NCBI GenBank assembly: GCA_040398845.1 | Contig: JBBATH010000013.1 | Span: 44,114-108,113 of the forward strand | DNA: 64,000 bases | Direction: 5' to 3' | From: WLND01 sp040398845 | GTDB taxonomy: Bacteria > Actinomycetota > Actinomycetes > S36-B12 | Shown: positions 8,584 through 16,393 of the stretch, in pieces | Numbering within the stretch: the first letter of the stretch is position 1 | Layout of the letters: the number at the start of each line of letters is the position of its first letter | Translations under genes and position numbers: made by a program | Notes under the pieces: generated by a model | Database searches by the model: none | Told to the model about the DNA's origin: nothing | The model's input: only the letters and a program-made list of their open reading frames with translations

Positions 8584-9333
8584 GTGCCCGTCATCCCCCG
8601 CCGCCGTCGTGTCATCCCCGTGGTGTTCGGCGCCTTTTTTACCCTTGTCATGCTGGGTTTCACGGTTGTCGGCGCGAGCACCTCATCGGCAGAGGAGCCG
8701 ATTCCAACACCCTCGACCACAGCGCCGGCTCCGCCCAGTTTTCCACTTCGGCTTGGCAATCAAGGCTCGCTGATCAAGGTCCTACACGAACGCCTGATCT
8801 GGCTCGGCTACCCAATCTCCGACTCCGAGGCTGCGAGCAACACCTACGGGCCTTCGACCGCTCGCGCACTGGCGAGCCTCCAGAAGAAGTTCTGGCTGCC
8901 AGTTGATGGTGACGTCACGATCAAGACCTGGTCGCGCATCAGGACACTGGCCGGCCCGGTCGATGTCCTACCGAAGTCCTGCACGAACGCGGATTCCATC
9001 TGCATCAGCGTCGAGCAGAAGCTGGTGCGCTGGGTCGACAACGGCAAGGTGGCCATGACCACTGACGCCCGCTTCGGACTGCCCGGGGCCGCGACCGCAC
9101 GCGGCACCTTTCGGGTCACCCGAAAGAGCCGCGATCATGTGTCGTCACTTTACGGAACGGCAATGCCATTCTCGCTCTTCTTCCATGGCGGCCAGGCTGT
9201 CCATTACTCGGCTTACTTCAAGCGCGACGGGTACTACGGTGCTTCGCACGGATGTGTGAACTTGCGCGACCTCGCGAAAGCGAAGTGGCTCTTCAACAAG
9301 GTGAGGCTCAACACCCGCGTCCACGTTTACTGA
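8584..9333 (+). CDS. L,D-transpeptidase with peptidoglycan-binding domain
   Basis: A 249-residue exported protein: signal anchor at residues 10-32, a PG_binding_1 domain at about 57-120, then a YkuD catalytic domain ending in SHGCVN with His222 and nucleophile Cys224. Such enzymes make 3-3 cross-links in the cell wall outside the membrane. GTG 8584 is 2 nt after the upstream stop. A strong hairpin closes the unit at 9358-9396. Confidence 0.9.
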   Translation: MPVIPRRRRVIPVVFGAFFTLVMLGFTVVGASTSSAEEPIPTPSTTAPAPPSFPLRLGNQGSLIKVLHERLIWLGYPISDSEAASNTYGPSTARALASLQKKFWLPVDGDVTIKTWSRIRTLAGPVDVLPKSCTNADSICISVEQKLVRWVDNGKVAMTTDARFGLPGAATARGTFRVTRKSRDHVSSLYGTAMPFSLFFHGGQAVHYSAYFKRDGYYGASHGCVNLRDLAKAKWLFNKVRLNTRVHVY

Positions 9334-9357
9334 CGTCAATGTCTCCCGTTCACAGGT

Positions 9358-9396
9358 GAAGGCCCGCGCGGCTGGGGGGCTGTCGCGCGGGCCTTC
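9358..9396 (+). terminator. Strong GC-rich hairpin after the L,D-transpeptidase gene
   Basis: GAAGGCCCGCGCG (9358-9370) and its exact reverse complement (9384-9396) make a perfect 13-bp stem with a 13-nt loop. No long U tract follows, as is common in high-GC actinobacteria. Position 25 nt after the stop fits a terminator. Confidence 0.8.
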
Positions 9397-9524
9397 GGGA
9401 CCCGAAGGCCCAGCCACCCGGGGGGCGGGCGGCGTCTTTAGTGTGCACCACCGGGACCCTCAGTGTCAGGGCTGTTGACACTTTCTCAGCAATTTGCGGC
9501 GTACGTCACAATCGCACCGCGTGC

Positions 9525-9530
9525 TTTACT
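9525..9530 (+). promoter_or_regulatory. -10-like hexamer TTTACT, possible leaderless start
   Basis: TTTACT ends 6 nt before ATG 9537 and there is no Shine-Dalgarno. It departs from TANNNT at position 2, so this is weaker than the other leaderless candidates. Confidence 0.35.
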
Positions 9531-9536
9531 TGGCGC

Positions 9537-10625
9537 ATGAGCAACGAGCGCGGGGTCCTTCTCGTCGGTTACGGCCTGGCCGGACGCGTCTTCCACGCAC
9601 CTCTCATCCGATCAACGCCGGGCCTTGCCCTGCGTGCGGTCGTCAGTAACGACCCCGAGCGCCGCGGGCAGGCAGCAGGCGACCTGCCCGGCATCCGGCT
9701 GCATTCAACGATCGAGGAAGCTTGGCAGGAGCTCGACGATATCGGTCTGATCGTCATCGCCTCGGCCAACCGAACCCATGTGCCGCTGGCCATCGAGGCG
9801 GCGCGACGAGGGTTGCACATGGTCATCGACAAGCCGATTGCGGCCACCGCAGCGCAGGCCCAGCTCATCGTTCACGCGGCCGAGAGCGCCGGCGTTCGGG
9901 TACATCCCTTCCAGAACCGGCGCTGGGATTCTGACTTTCTCACCCTTCGGTCCCTCTTGGCACAGGGCGTGCTCGGGCGTATCCATCGCTTCGAGTCAAG
10001 GATCGGACGCCTTCGCACCCTCCCGAAGGGAAATTGGCGCGAGTCGTCCGATCCTGAGGACCTCGGCGGCGTGCTCCTGGACTTCGGCGCCCATCTTGTT
10101 GATCAGGCACTCGCCCTCATGGGTCCGGTCACCGCCGTCAACGCCTTCGCACGCTCAGTTCGCGACCCTCACGCCGCGAACGACGACATGCAAATGATGC
10201 TCACTCATGCCGACGGCGCCCTGAGCATTCTCACCGCCAGCCAGGCTGCTGCGTTCGGAGATCCGAGGTTCATCCTTCTCGGCACGACCGGCGGGGTTCG
10301 GATCAACGAATCGGATTCGCAGGAGTCCGCTCTCAAGGCAGGGACCCTGCCAACTCACCCATCCTGGGGGGTCGAGCCCAGCCACGTCATCGCGCACCTG
10401 CGCATCGGCGAGACGAGCGGGGAGCTTGTCGACTCCGAGATCGAGTTGGCCCCCGGCAGATGGAACACCTACTACCCGGCAGTTCTCGCTTCAATCGCGA
10501 CCGGTTCACCCGCCCCGGTTTCATGTTCGGATGTCGTCGAAGACCTACGGGTGCTGGACGCCGCGAGGCGATCGGCAGATACCGGCGATACGGTTCGCCT
10601 CAGTCCCCCAGCCGCCCACGAATGA
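9537..10625 (+). CDS. Gfo/Idh/MocA family NAD(P)-dependent oxidoreductase
   Basis: A 362-residue protein beginning with a Rossmann strand and VGYGLAGRVFHAPL, then DKPIAAT with the conserved EKP-like lysine, and DFGAHLVDQAL in the C-terminal alpha/beta domain. These are family hallmarks of sugar or inositol dehydrogenases. The substrate cannot be told. ATG 9537 opens at the Rossmann strand; the frame upstream to 9441 has no family homology by eye. It stands alone. Its last codons overlap a degraded reading frame on the other strand resembling the end of an aldose epimerase. Confidence 0.87.
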   Translation: MSNERGVLLVGYGLAGRVFHAPLIRSTPGLALRAVVSNDPERRGQAAGDLPGIRLHSTIEEAWQELDDIGLIVIASANRTHVPLAIEAARRGLHMVIDKPIAATAAQAQLIVHAAESAGVRVHPFQNRRWDSDFLTLRSLLAQGVLGRIHRFESRIGRLRTLPKGNWRESSDPEDLGGVLLDFGAHLVDQALALMGPVTAVNAFARSVRDPHAANDDMQMMLTHADGALSILTASQAAAFGDPRFILLGTTGGVRINESDSQESALKAGTLPTHPSWGVEPSHVIAHLRIGETSGELVDSEIELAPGRWNTYYPAVLASIATGSPAPVSCSDVVEDLRVLDAARRSADTGDTVRLSPPAAHE

Positions 10626-10660
10626 GCTGCCCTTTCACGAGTTCCAAGGGCTGAACGTGC
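10600..10660 (-). pseudogene. Remnant resembling the 3' end of an aldose 1-epimerase gene
   Basis: On the minus strand this stretch reads QPLELVKGQLIRG then a stop, against QPLELVNEWQVIRA at the C-terminus of the epimerase-like gene at 12104. At DNA level 10637-10663 and 12144-12170 match at 24 of 27 positions. It is cut on its 5' side by palindrome copy 1. Short, so treated as a candidate remnant. Confidence 0.35.
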
Positions 10661-10715
10661 GCGTTATTGTCGTCAAATCGACCCCGGCGCGCGATTTCAC
10701 GACAGTAACGCGCAT
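10657..10715. repeat. Palindromic dispersed element, copy 1
   Basis: Arms 10657-10680 and 10692-10715 pair at 21 of 24 positions around an 11-nt loop. The arms share the core GCGTTAYTGTCG with copies 2 and 3 at 43264 and 50080. The right arm carries an in-frame TAA at 10706-10708 immediately upstream of the pentapeptide-repeat coding sequence. Confidence 0.75.
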
Positions 10716-10819
10716 GCAGAAGCGGCGAGGACTGGGACAGACGACAACTCGGGACCATCGAGCACAGCAGAGTCGCGTTCATCGACGTCGACCTCACCGA
10801 GGCAACCACTGCTGCAGCG

Positions 10820-11296
10820 ATGTTCACCGAGTGCTCATTCCGCGGGGTGCGCTTCAACGCCTCGCGGCATACGAGCTCGGCCTTCATCAACTGCTCCTTT
10901 TATCGCTGCTCGTTCTTCGACGCCGCGTTCACCGACTGCAAACTCATGGGGAGCACGTTCGAGCGCTGTGACCTGTCGACGCTCGCGGTCACCGGAGGCG
11001 ACTGGTCATTCGTCGACCTCAGCGGCGCTGACCTATCTCGCGCACGCTTCGACGGCACCAGGCTGCGCGAGGCGGGGCTGGCCGGAGTGAAAGCGGCCGG
11101 GGCAACCCTGCGCCACGTCGATCTCTCGGCCGCGACGACCGACGGCGCCGACTTCACCGGCGCCGACCTGCGGGGCTCAGACCTTTCCGGCATCAATCCC
11201 TTGACGGTCTCGCTTCGAGGCGCCGTGATCACCTGGGATCAAGCGGTGCAGGTTGCACAGTCGCTCGGCCTCGACGTCAGGCCCAACGAAAACTGA
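10820..11296 (+). CDS. Pentapeptide-repeat protein, 5'-truncated
   Basis: The 158-residue product is built from A(D/N)LXX-type repeats (SGADLSRARF, GADFTGADLRGSDL), which fold as a quadrilateral beta helix. Clear coding continues upstream in frame for 37 codons (GEDWD...DVDLTEATT, usual for this family) back to a TAA at 10706 inside palindrome copy 1, with no ATG, GTG or TTG in that stretch. The native start therefore seems to have been lost, and ATG 10820 would remove the first repeats. The family includes DNA-mimic proteins, but most members are of unknown role. Confidence 0.75.
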   Translation: MFTECSFRGVRFNASRHTSSAFINCSFYRCSFFDAAFTDCKLMGSTFERCDLSTLAVTGGDWSFVDLSGADLSRARFDGTRLREAGLAGVKAAGATLRHVDLSAATTDGADFTGADLRGSDLSGINPLTVSLRGAVITWDQAVQVAQSLGLDVRPNEN

Positions 11297-11320
11297 CCTC
11301 ATCGGGCCACGCGGCGCCGG

Positions 11321-11725
11321 TCAGGCGCCAAACACCGTGAGCCCCAGGGAGCGGGCAACCTCAGCCTGACGGACATCGAAGGTGATGAAGGTGATGTCCA
11401 CGTCAGAGATTCGGCGCGCAGATGCAACGTGAATCGAATCCAAGCTGCGTAGCCCTGTCTCTTCGGCGATTGATGCAGCGTCCGCGCAGACCAGCGCATC
11501 GACCTCGATGATCGAAATCGACTCGAGATCGCGGGCGAAGTTCGCGCGGGCAAGCACACGTTCCACAGCGCTGGCGAGTAACCCGAGGGCACGTCGCACT
11601 TCAACAATGGTGATTCGAGAGGTGACGAGGTCGACTTCATCGTCGAGCAGGCTCTGGCCTAGTTTCGAATCAGGTTCGATCAGGTAGCGCTTGAGCAGCG
11701 CGCTGCTGTCGACGTAAGCGGTCAC
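11321..11725 (-). CDS. vapC: PIN-domain toxin, VapC type
   Basis: A 134-residue PIN-domain RNase with the acidic set Asp6, Glu42, Asp96 and Asp117 all present, so the Mg-binding site looks intact. VapC toxins cut tRNA or rRNA and are held inactive by the upstream antitoxin. The GTG start overlaps the antitoxin TGA (GTGA), showing tight translational coupling. This is the only VapC in the window with a complete active site. Confidence 0.9.
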   Translation of the reverse strand: MTAYVDSSALLKRYLIEPDSKLGQSLLDDEVDLVTSRITIVEVRRALGLLASAVERVLARANFARDLESISIIEVDALVCADAASIAEETGLRSLDSIHVASARRISDVDITFITFDVRQAEVARSLGLTVFGA

Positions 11726-12021
11726 TCAGCGCCACGGTCGTCGGCGAGCAACCGTTCGATGGTCATCGATGACGCGATGCGATCGATCGGGCGCAAGGGT
11801 CGTCGAGTGCGCCCCGGAGTGATCCAGCCCTCGGCAATTCCGAGCCGCAGGCTCGCTGGCATAACGTCTGCCGAGGTCAGGTCTGGCGCGACGAGGCGAG
11901 CAGCGGGCCGCCCGTGATCGGTGATCGTGATGTCGTGGCCAGCTTCAGCCCACTTCACGTAGGTAGAGAGGTGTGCCTTGAGCTCCCTAATCCCAACCTG
12001 CTTCGGCATACGTTCAGACAT
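11722..12021 (-). CDS. Phd/YefM-type antitoxin partner of VapC
   Basis: A 99-residue protein whose first 55 residues (VGIRELKAHLSTYV, then ITITDHGRPAARLV) are the Phd/YefM DNA-binding fold; the Pro/Arg-rich tail should wrap the toxin. It probably represses its own promoter. ATG 12021 fits a leaderless promoter; a second ATG lies four codons in. The pairing of a Phd-fold antitoxin with a PIN toxin is common in actinobacteria. Confidence 0.87.
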   Translation of the reverse strand: MSERMPKQVGIRELKAHLSTYVKWAEAGHDITITDHGRPAARLVAPDLTSADVMPASLRLGIAEGWITPGRTRRPLRPIDRIASSMTIERLLADDRGAE

Positions 12022-12027
12022 GTGACC

Positions 12028-12056
12028 ACAATATTTGGGTTGGTGTAGTCACGCAA
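12028..12056 (-). promoter_or_regulatory. Promoter of the Phd/VapC pair, leaderless geometry
   Basis: On the minus strand TTGCGT (12051-12056) and TATTGT (12028-12033) are separated by 17 bp, and the -10 ends 6 nt before ATG 12021. This is the best-formed -35/-10 pair among the leaderless candidates. Confidence 0.6.
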
Positions 12057-12103
12057 TAGCGGCCTCGGACATGATCTCGAACGGCCCGGCGAAGCGGTTC
12101 ACC

Positions 12104-12946
12104 TCAGCCCCCCGGCTGCGCACGGATGACCTGCCACTCATTGACGAGTTCCAGGGGCTGACCGGGCGCGACGATGGTCACCGGGGCGACGATCCCGTCA
12201 TTAATCCCATTCGGCGGCCCACTTTGCGGCTCGATGCAGATGTAGTCAGGCAACTCGTCGAATACGACGAACCACGGGTGCGAGCTCGACAGTTCGATTC
12301 GTAGGTGACCAGGCCACTCGATCCAAGCAGACCGTCCTTCCACCCGGAATGCGTCATCGAAGGAACGACTCGATAGATCAACCGGGGTCATCCTCCCCGA
12401 CAGCCGAAACGCCTCAAACCGCTCGGCAAGTTGGGGATCCGGTAGGTGCCAGCGAGCCGGCGGGCCGTTGCTCATTCGACGCTTGAACCAGGGGTGCCAG
12501 CCAACGACCCCCGGGAATGCCTCACTCTCAGTCTCGAGCGTGAGCACTGTTGCCACCCGATGGGCCTTCACCCGCCACCGGCTCGTGAGGCGACCTGCCC
12601 ACGGCCAGTCCGGACCGAGGTCGGTGACGACGGTCGCCTCCGCGCCATCATCGGTCGAGGCGCAACTCAGCAGCTGTGAGGGTGCGGCGAGCACTGTGCC
12701 GTGTAATGCCCATTCACCGTAGCTCGCCGGCAACAGATGGGTGCCTCCGCCATGACGCAGGGTGTTGTCGCGGACACGACCAGCCCAGGGGGCCATCGGG
12801 TACATACCCTGCTCAACAGGCTCGCTCGAACCGGAGCCGAGGATCTCACAGCCATCAACCAACCACGAGGAAGCCCGACCACCGAGGGCCAAATCCAGTG
12901 TGATGGTCATGCCCGGCGCGGCGAGTGTGACGAGGTCGGGCATCAC
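12104..12946 (-). CDS. Aldose 1-epimerase family protein
   Basis: A 280-residue galactose-mutarotase-fold protein with MYPMAPWAGR, the ALHG histidine, VGWHPWF and the C-terminal IEPQSGPPNGIN segment that carries the family carboxylate. It should interconvert sugar anomers in the cytoplasm. It is the last gene of the xylose cluster, 9 nt after the ROK regulator, so it probably supplies alpha-xylopyranose to the isomerase. The start has a clear GAAGGAGAG ribosome site. Confidence 0.85.
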   Translation of the reverse strand: MMPDLVTLAAPGMTITLDLALGGRASSWLVDGCEILGSGSSEPVEQGMYPMAPWAGRVRDNTLRHGGGTHLLPASYGEWALHGTVLAAPSQLLSCASTDDGAEATVVTDLGPDWPWAGRLTSRWRVKAHRVATVLTLETESEAFPGVVGWHPWFKRRMSNGPPARWHLPDPQLAERFEAFRLSGRMTPVDLSSRSFDDAFRVEGRSAWIEWPGHLRIELSSSHPWFVVFDELPDYICIEPQSGPPNGINDGIVAPVTIVAPGQPLELVNEWQVIRAQPGG

Positions 12947-12955
12947 TCTCCTTCG

Positions 12956-14173
12956 TCAGCGAGAGCCGAGAGTGATCGACCGCGACAGGGCGCCCAGAGG
13001 GTCAGGGAGAAGGGAGGCGAACACTCCCTCGGCCGCACCAATAAGGGTGGAGTCACGTCCGAGCCCCGGTGCAACCACTGTCACCTGCTCGCGCGACGGT
13101 CGGATCGAGTTGCCAACGCGATCAAAGAGCACACCGCTCACCTGAGGCAGGAGATCAGCAAGGTGCCCGCCAAGCACAATCACCTCAGGGTTGAAGATGT
13201 TCACGAGATTGCCGATCCCGGTGCCAAGCCAGTCACCCGCATCCGCGAGGGACTGCTTAGCCTGCGTGTCGCCGAGTTCCGCCGCCCTCACGACATCGGT
13301 CACCTCGGCTGACTCCGCCGCCAATCCCGAGCCCCGCACGATGGCATCGCGTCCGATCATGGTCTCCCAGCAGCCGCGAGAACCGCACCTGCACACCTCA
13401 CCGAGCGGGTTCATGACCATGTGTCCGACCTCGCCACCGTAACCCCCCGCACTCGACATGAGGCGGCCGTCGAGGACGATTCCGCCACCAACCCCGACTT
13501 CGCCGGAGAGGTAGATGACGTTGCGCGACCCAGCCGCTGCCCCTCGAACATGCTCAGCGACCGCGCCGAGGTCGGCATCGTTACCGATCACGGTCGCAGG
13601 AGATGAGCCGAAATCAGCTCTCAGCGCTTCAGTGACCAGTTCGCCCAACGGCGCGTCGACCCATCCGAGGTTGGGTGCGAGACGAACCAGACCGTCGCTC
13701 AGATCGACGATGCCGGGTACGCCAACGCCGGTCCCGATCCAGCGTGCGCCTGTCGGAACCGCCGCTACCAGGGCATGGGCCATCGAGACCATTTGCTTCA
13801 CCCCGGTCGAAGGCTTGAACCCGGCGCGACGGTGCACCTGCTCTTGACGAGCGAGGACCTGACCACCGAATCCGACAACAGCGCCCACGAGCCGCTCGAC
13901 GCGAACATCGAAGGCAATCGCCACGGCCGACTCGGGCACTGGTGCAACGACGAGTGACGGACGTCCGACGCTGCCCGCGGCGCCAGCCCCCTCGATCACG
14001 AGCCCAGCGTCGGCAAGTTCCGCAACGAGAACTCCAACCGTGCTCCGATTGAGCCCGGTGAATGCCACGAGGTCCGAGCGGCTCGTCGGACCACCGACGT
14101 GCAACCGTCGCAGAATCCGTGCGAGATTGTGGCGGCGGACCTCGTCCTGCGTTGCCGCTGAGAGGGCCTCCAT
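12956..14173 (-). CDS. ROK-family transcriptional regulator (XylR-like)
   Basis: A 405-residue protein: winged helix at the N-terminus (PTSRSDLVAFTGLNRSTVG), then a ROK sugar-kinase-like domain with the zinc motif CRCGSRGC. Its place directly behind xylFGH argues for a xylose-responsive repressor. ATG 14173 was chosen because it is the first in-frame start after the permease stop (10 nt gap) and the HTH begins soon after; the longer frame overlaps the permease. A likely operator is the palindrome at 18854-18872. Confidence 0.88.
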   Translation of the reverse strand: MEALSAATQDEVRRHNLARILRRLHVGGPTSRSDLVAFTGLNRSTVGVLVAELADAGLVIEGAGAAGSVGRPSLVVAPVPESAVAIAFDVRVERLVGAVVGFGGQVLARQEQVHRRAGFKPSTGVKQMVSMAHALVAAVPTGARWIGTGVGVPGIVDLSDGLVRLAPNLGWVDAPLGELVTEALRADFGSSPATVIGNDADLGAVAEHVRGAAAGSRNVIYLSGEVGVGGGIVLDGRLMSSAGGYGGEVGHMVMNPLGEVCRCGSRGCWETMIGRDAIVRGSGLAAESAEVTDVVRAAELGDTQAKQSLADAGDWLGTGIGNLVNIFNPEVIVLGGHLADLLPQVSGVLFDRVGNSIRPSREQVTVVAPGLGRDSTLIGAAEGVFASLLPDPLGALSRSITLGSR

Positions 14174-14183
14174 CCGAGTGTCG

Positions 14184-15494
14184 CTACCTGCCTGATGCCG
14201 ACGAACGTCTACGGGACAGTGCATCGACGCTCGCGGCGACGAGAAGCACTCCGCCGGTGACGACGTACTGGATTCCGGATTGGGAGGTGATGAGTGGCAG
14301 GCCATTCGCGATGACCGCCACGACGAGGCCTCCCACGATTGCATCAACGACCCGGCCTCGCCCGCCGAACAGCGAGGTGCCACCGATGACCGCAGCGCCA
14401 ACCGCAAACAGCAGGGTCTGGGCCCCGCCTGTCGTCGGCGAAACGGAGTTATCGCGCGAGGCGAGGAGGACGCCCGCAACCGCAGCGAGGGTCGAGCAGA
14501 TCATGAAGCAAGTGATCTTGATACTCGACACCTTGATACCTGCTCGTCGGGCAGCCTCCGTGTTGCCGCCCACCGCGTAAACATGGCGGCCAAAGGAGGT
14601 GCGACTCAGGAGGAATGTCAACCCAACGAGGAGCACGAGCACGACGAGGACCGCCCACGGGACACCCTGAATGATCGGGATGCACCCGACTGGCTCATTC
14701 GGTGGCCCCATAACGACGCAAGACTGCTTGCCAGTGCGGACGATCTGGCGTTCACCGTTGAGGAGGTAGACCGCGACTCCGAGCATGATCGCGATGGAGA
14801 TGACCTTCGCGGCCCACACCGTCGTCGACGAGCTCACCAGGCCTGCGGATCGTCGCGACTTGATCGACCGTAGGGTCACCGCGCCATAGCCCACCACCAC
14901 GACGGCCGCAAGGAGCCAGCCCGTCCAAACTGGCATGTTGCGATTCATGATGGCGAGGAGGAAGTCATTTTGAATCGGGATCGTGCCACCCTCACCGATG
15001 ATGAGGAGCATGACGCCCTGTAGGCCGAGGAACGCAGCAAGCGTCACGACAAAGGAAGGGATACCCAAGCGGGCAACGAGGAGACCAAGAAGGAGGCCGA
15101 TGAGCGTCCCGGTGAGGAGGCCCGCACCGAGCGCCAGCGGCCAGGCCAGGCCCCACTTCGTCAAGGTCACCGCGAGCACTGCAGCAGAGGTTCCCGCGGC
15201 GAAACCCGCTGAGAGGTCGATCTCCCCGAGCAAAAGGACGAACACCAGCCCCATGGCGAGCACGATGATCGCCGTGCCCTGGTTGAGGAGATTCGCGAAG
15301 TTGAGGGCGGTGAAGAAGGTGCCGCTTTCCAGCACGCTGAAGAGTGCGACGAGGACGATGAGACCGAGGACCGCGGGGAGAGAGCCGACGTCGCCGCCCT
15401 TCACCCTGCGGAAATAGTCGCCTAGCGCCCGGCCGACACCAGCGGTGTCGCCAGCCTCCGGGACATCCACGTCGGTAATCTGCGGCGCGCTCAT
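14184..15494 (-). CDS. xylH: Sugar ABC transporter permease, XylH-like
   Basis: A 436-residue, very hydrophobic BPD_transp_2 family permease with about ten predicted membrane spans. It has the GEIDLSAG and GGTSLFGGRG segments typical of ribose/xylose permeases. An extra cytoplasmic stretch with RSIKSRRS lies near the middle, as in XylH. Its ATG overlaps the stop of the ATPase gene (ATGA). It forms the membrane channel of the xylose importer. Confidence 0.87.
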   Translation of the reverse strand: MSAPQITDVDVPEAGDTAGVGRALGDYFRRVKGGDVGSLPAVLGLIVLVALFSVLESGTFFTALNFANLLNQGTAIIVLAMGLVFVLLLGEIDLSAGFAAGTSAAVLAVTLTKWGLAWPLALGAGLLTGTLIGLLLGLLVARLGIPSFVVTLAAFLGLQGVMLLIIGEGGTIPIQNDFLLAIMNRNMPVWTGWLLAAVVVVGYGAVTLRSIKSRRSAGLVSSSTTVWAAKVISIAIMLGVAVYLLNGERQIVRTGKQSCVVMGPPNEPVGCIPIIQGVPWAVLVVLVLLVGLTFLLSRTSFGRHVYAVGGNTEAARRAGIKVSSIKITCFMICSTLAAVAGVLLASRDNSVSPTTGGAQTLLFAVGAAVIGGTSLFGGRGRVVDAIVGGLVVAVIANGLPLITSQSGIQYVVTGGVLLVAASVDALSRRRSSASGR

Positions 15495-16279
15495 GCGACG
15501 GCTCCATTCGAGAGGACCTCAGGTTGCACACCGAGGTCACCGCTGCGGCCCGAGGTGATGAGTTCGACGACCTGAGCGTGGGTGACGTCCTTCTTATGGA
15601 CCTGGGCCGCCATCATTCCGAGGTAGAGGCAGGCAATGTTGTCGGCGACCTGGAAGACATCGTTCATATTGTGCGAGATGAGGATGACCGCGAGGCCGTT
15701 GTCGGCCAGACGCCGGACTAGGTTGAGAACCTGTTCGGTCTGTGCAACACCGAGGGCTGCAGTGGGCTCGTCAAGAATGACGAGTTTGGAATTCCAGAGG
15801 ACGGCGCGGGCGATAGCGACGGTCTGTCGCTGACCCCCCGACAGGCTCGAGACCTGCTGGCGAACGGACTTCAGCGTGCGGACTGACAACCCGGCTAGGG
15901 TCTCCTTCGCGCGGCGCTCCATGGTGATCTCGTCAAGAATGACGCCCTTTTTTTCCTCGCGTCCGAGGAACATGTTGTGGACGACGTCGAGGTTGTCGCA
16001 AAGGGCAAGATCCTGGTAAACGACCTCGATACCGAGGGCATTCGCCTGCCGCGGTTCGTGAACACTCGCGGACTTGCCCTCGAATAGGTATTCACCCGAA
16101 TCAAAGGAGTGGATACCTGCCACCCCCTTGATCAACGTGCTCTTGCCAGCCCCGTTGTCGCCGACGAGGGCCGTGACCTGACCGGGGTATGCGTTGAGGT
16201 CGACATCGCGGAGGACGTGGACCGCTCCGAAGCTCTTGTTCACCCCTCGCAGTTCGAGGATGGGCTCAGGATTCGTCAT
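15491..16279 (-). CDS. xylG: Sugar ABC transporter ATP-binding protein, XylG-like (single ATPase domain)
   Basis: A 262-residue ATPase with Walker A GDNGAGKST, signature LSGGQRQ and Walker B LVILDEP, plus the H-loop ISHN. Classical XylG/RbsA proteins carry two fused ATPase domains (about 500 residues); this is a single-domain form, as found in several actinobacterial sugar importers, and probably acts as a dimer. ATG 16279 follows a GAAAG site; the longer upstream frame runs into the intergenic region. Confidence 0.88.
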   Translation of the reverse strand: MTNPEPILELRGVNKSFGAVHVLRDVDLNAYPGQVTALVGDNGAGKSTLIKGVAGIHSFDSGEYLFEGKSASVHEPRQANALGIEVVYQDLALCDNLDVVHNMFLGREEKKGVILDEITMERRAKETLAGLSVRTLKSVRQQVSSLSGGQRQTVAIARAVLWNSKLVILDEPTAALGVAQTEQVLNLVRRLADNGLAVILISHNMNDVFQVADNIACLYLGMMAAQVHKKDVTHAQVVELITSGRSGDLGVQPEVLSNGAVA

Positions 16280-16350
16280 GGGGTCACTTTCTCGCAGGTA
16301 CGGGTGCACGCGGGGGGAAATGCACCAAGTGCGTTGTCTTTGGATGTGCC

Positions 16351-16383
16351 GGAGGGGACGGGCGACGCGCACCCGTCCCCTCC
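16351..16383 (-). promoter_or_regulatory. Perfect hairpin between the binding-protein gene and xylG
   Basis: GGAGGGGACGGG and its exact complement make a 12-bp stem with a 9-nt loop, starting 11 nt after the binding-protein stop. In ABC operons such hairpins often protect the 5' message or attenuate read-through, giving more binding protein than transporter. The structure is seen; the effect is inferred. Confidence 0.7.
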
Positions 16384-16393
16384 GTCGATCGAA

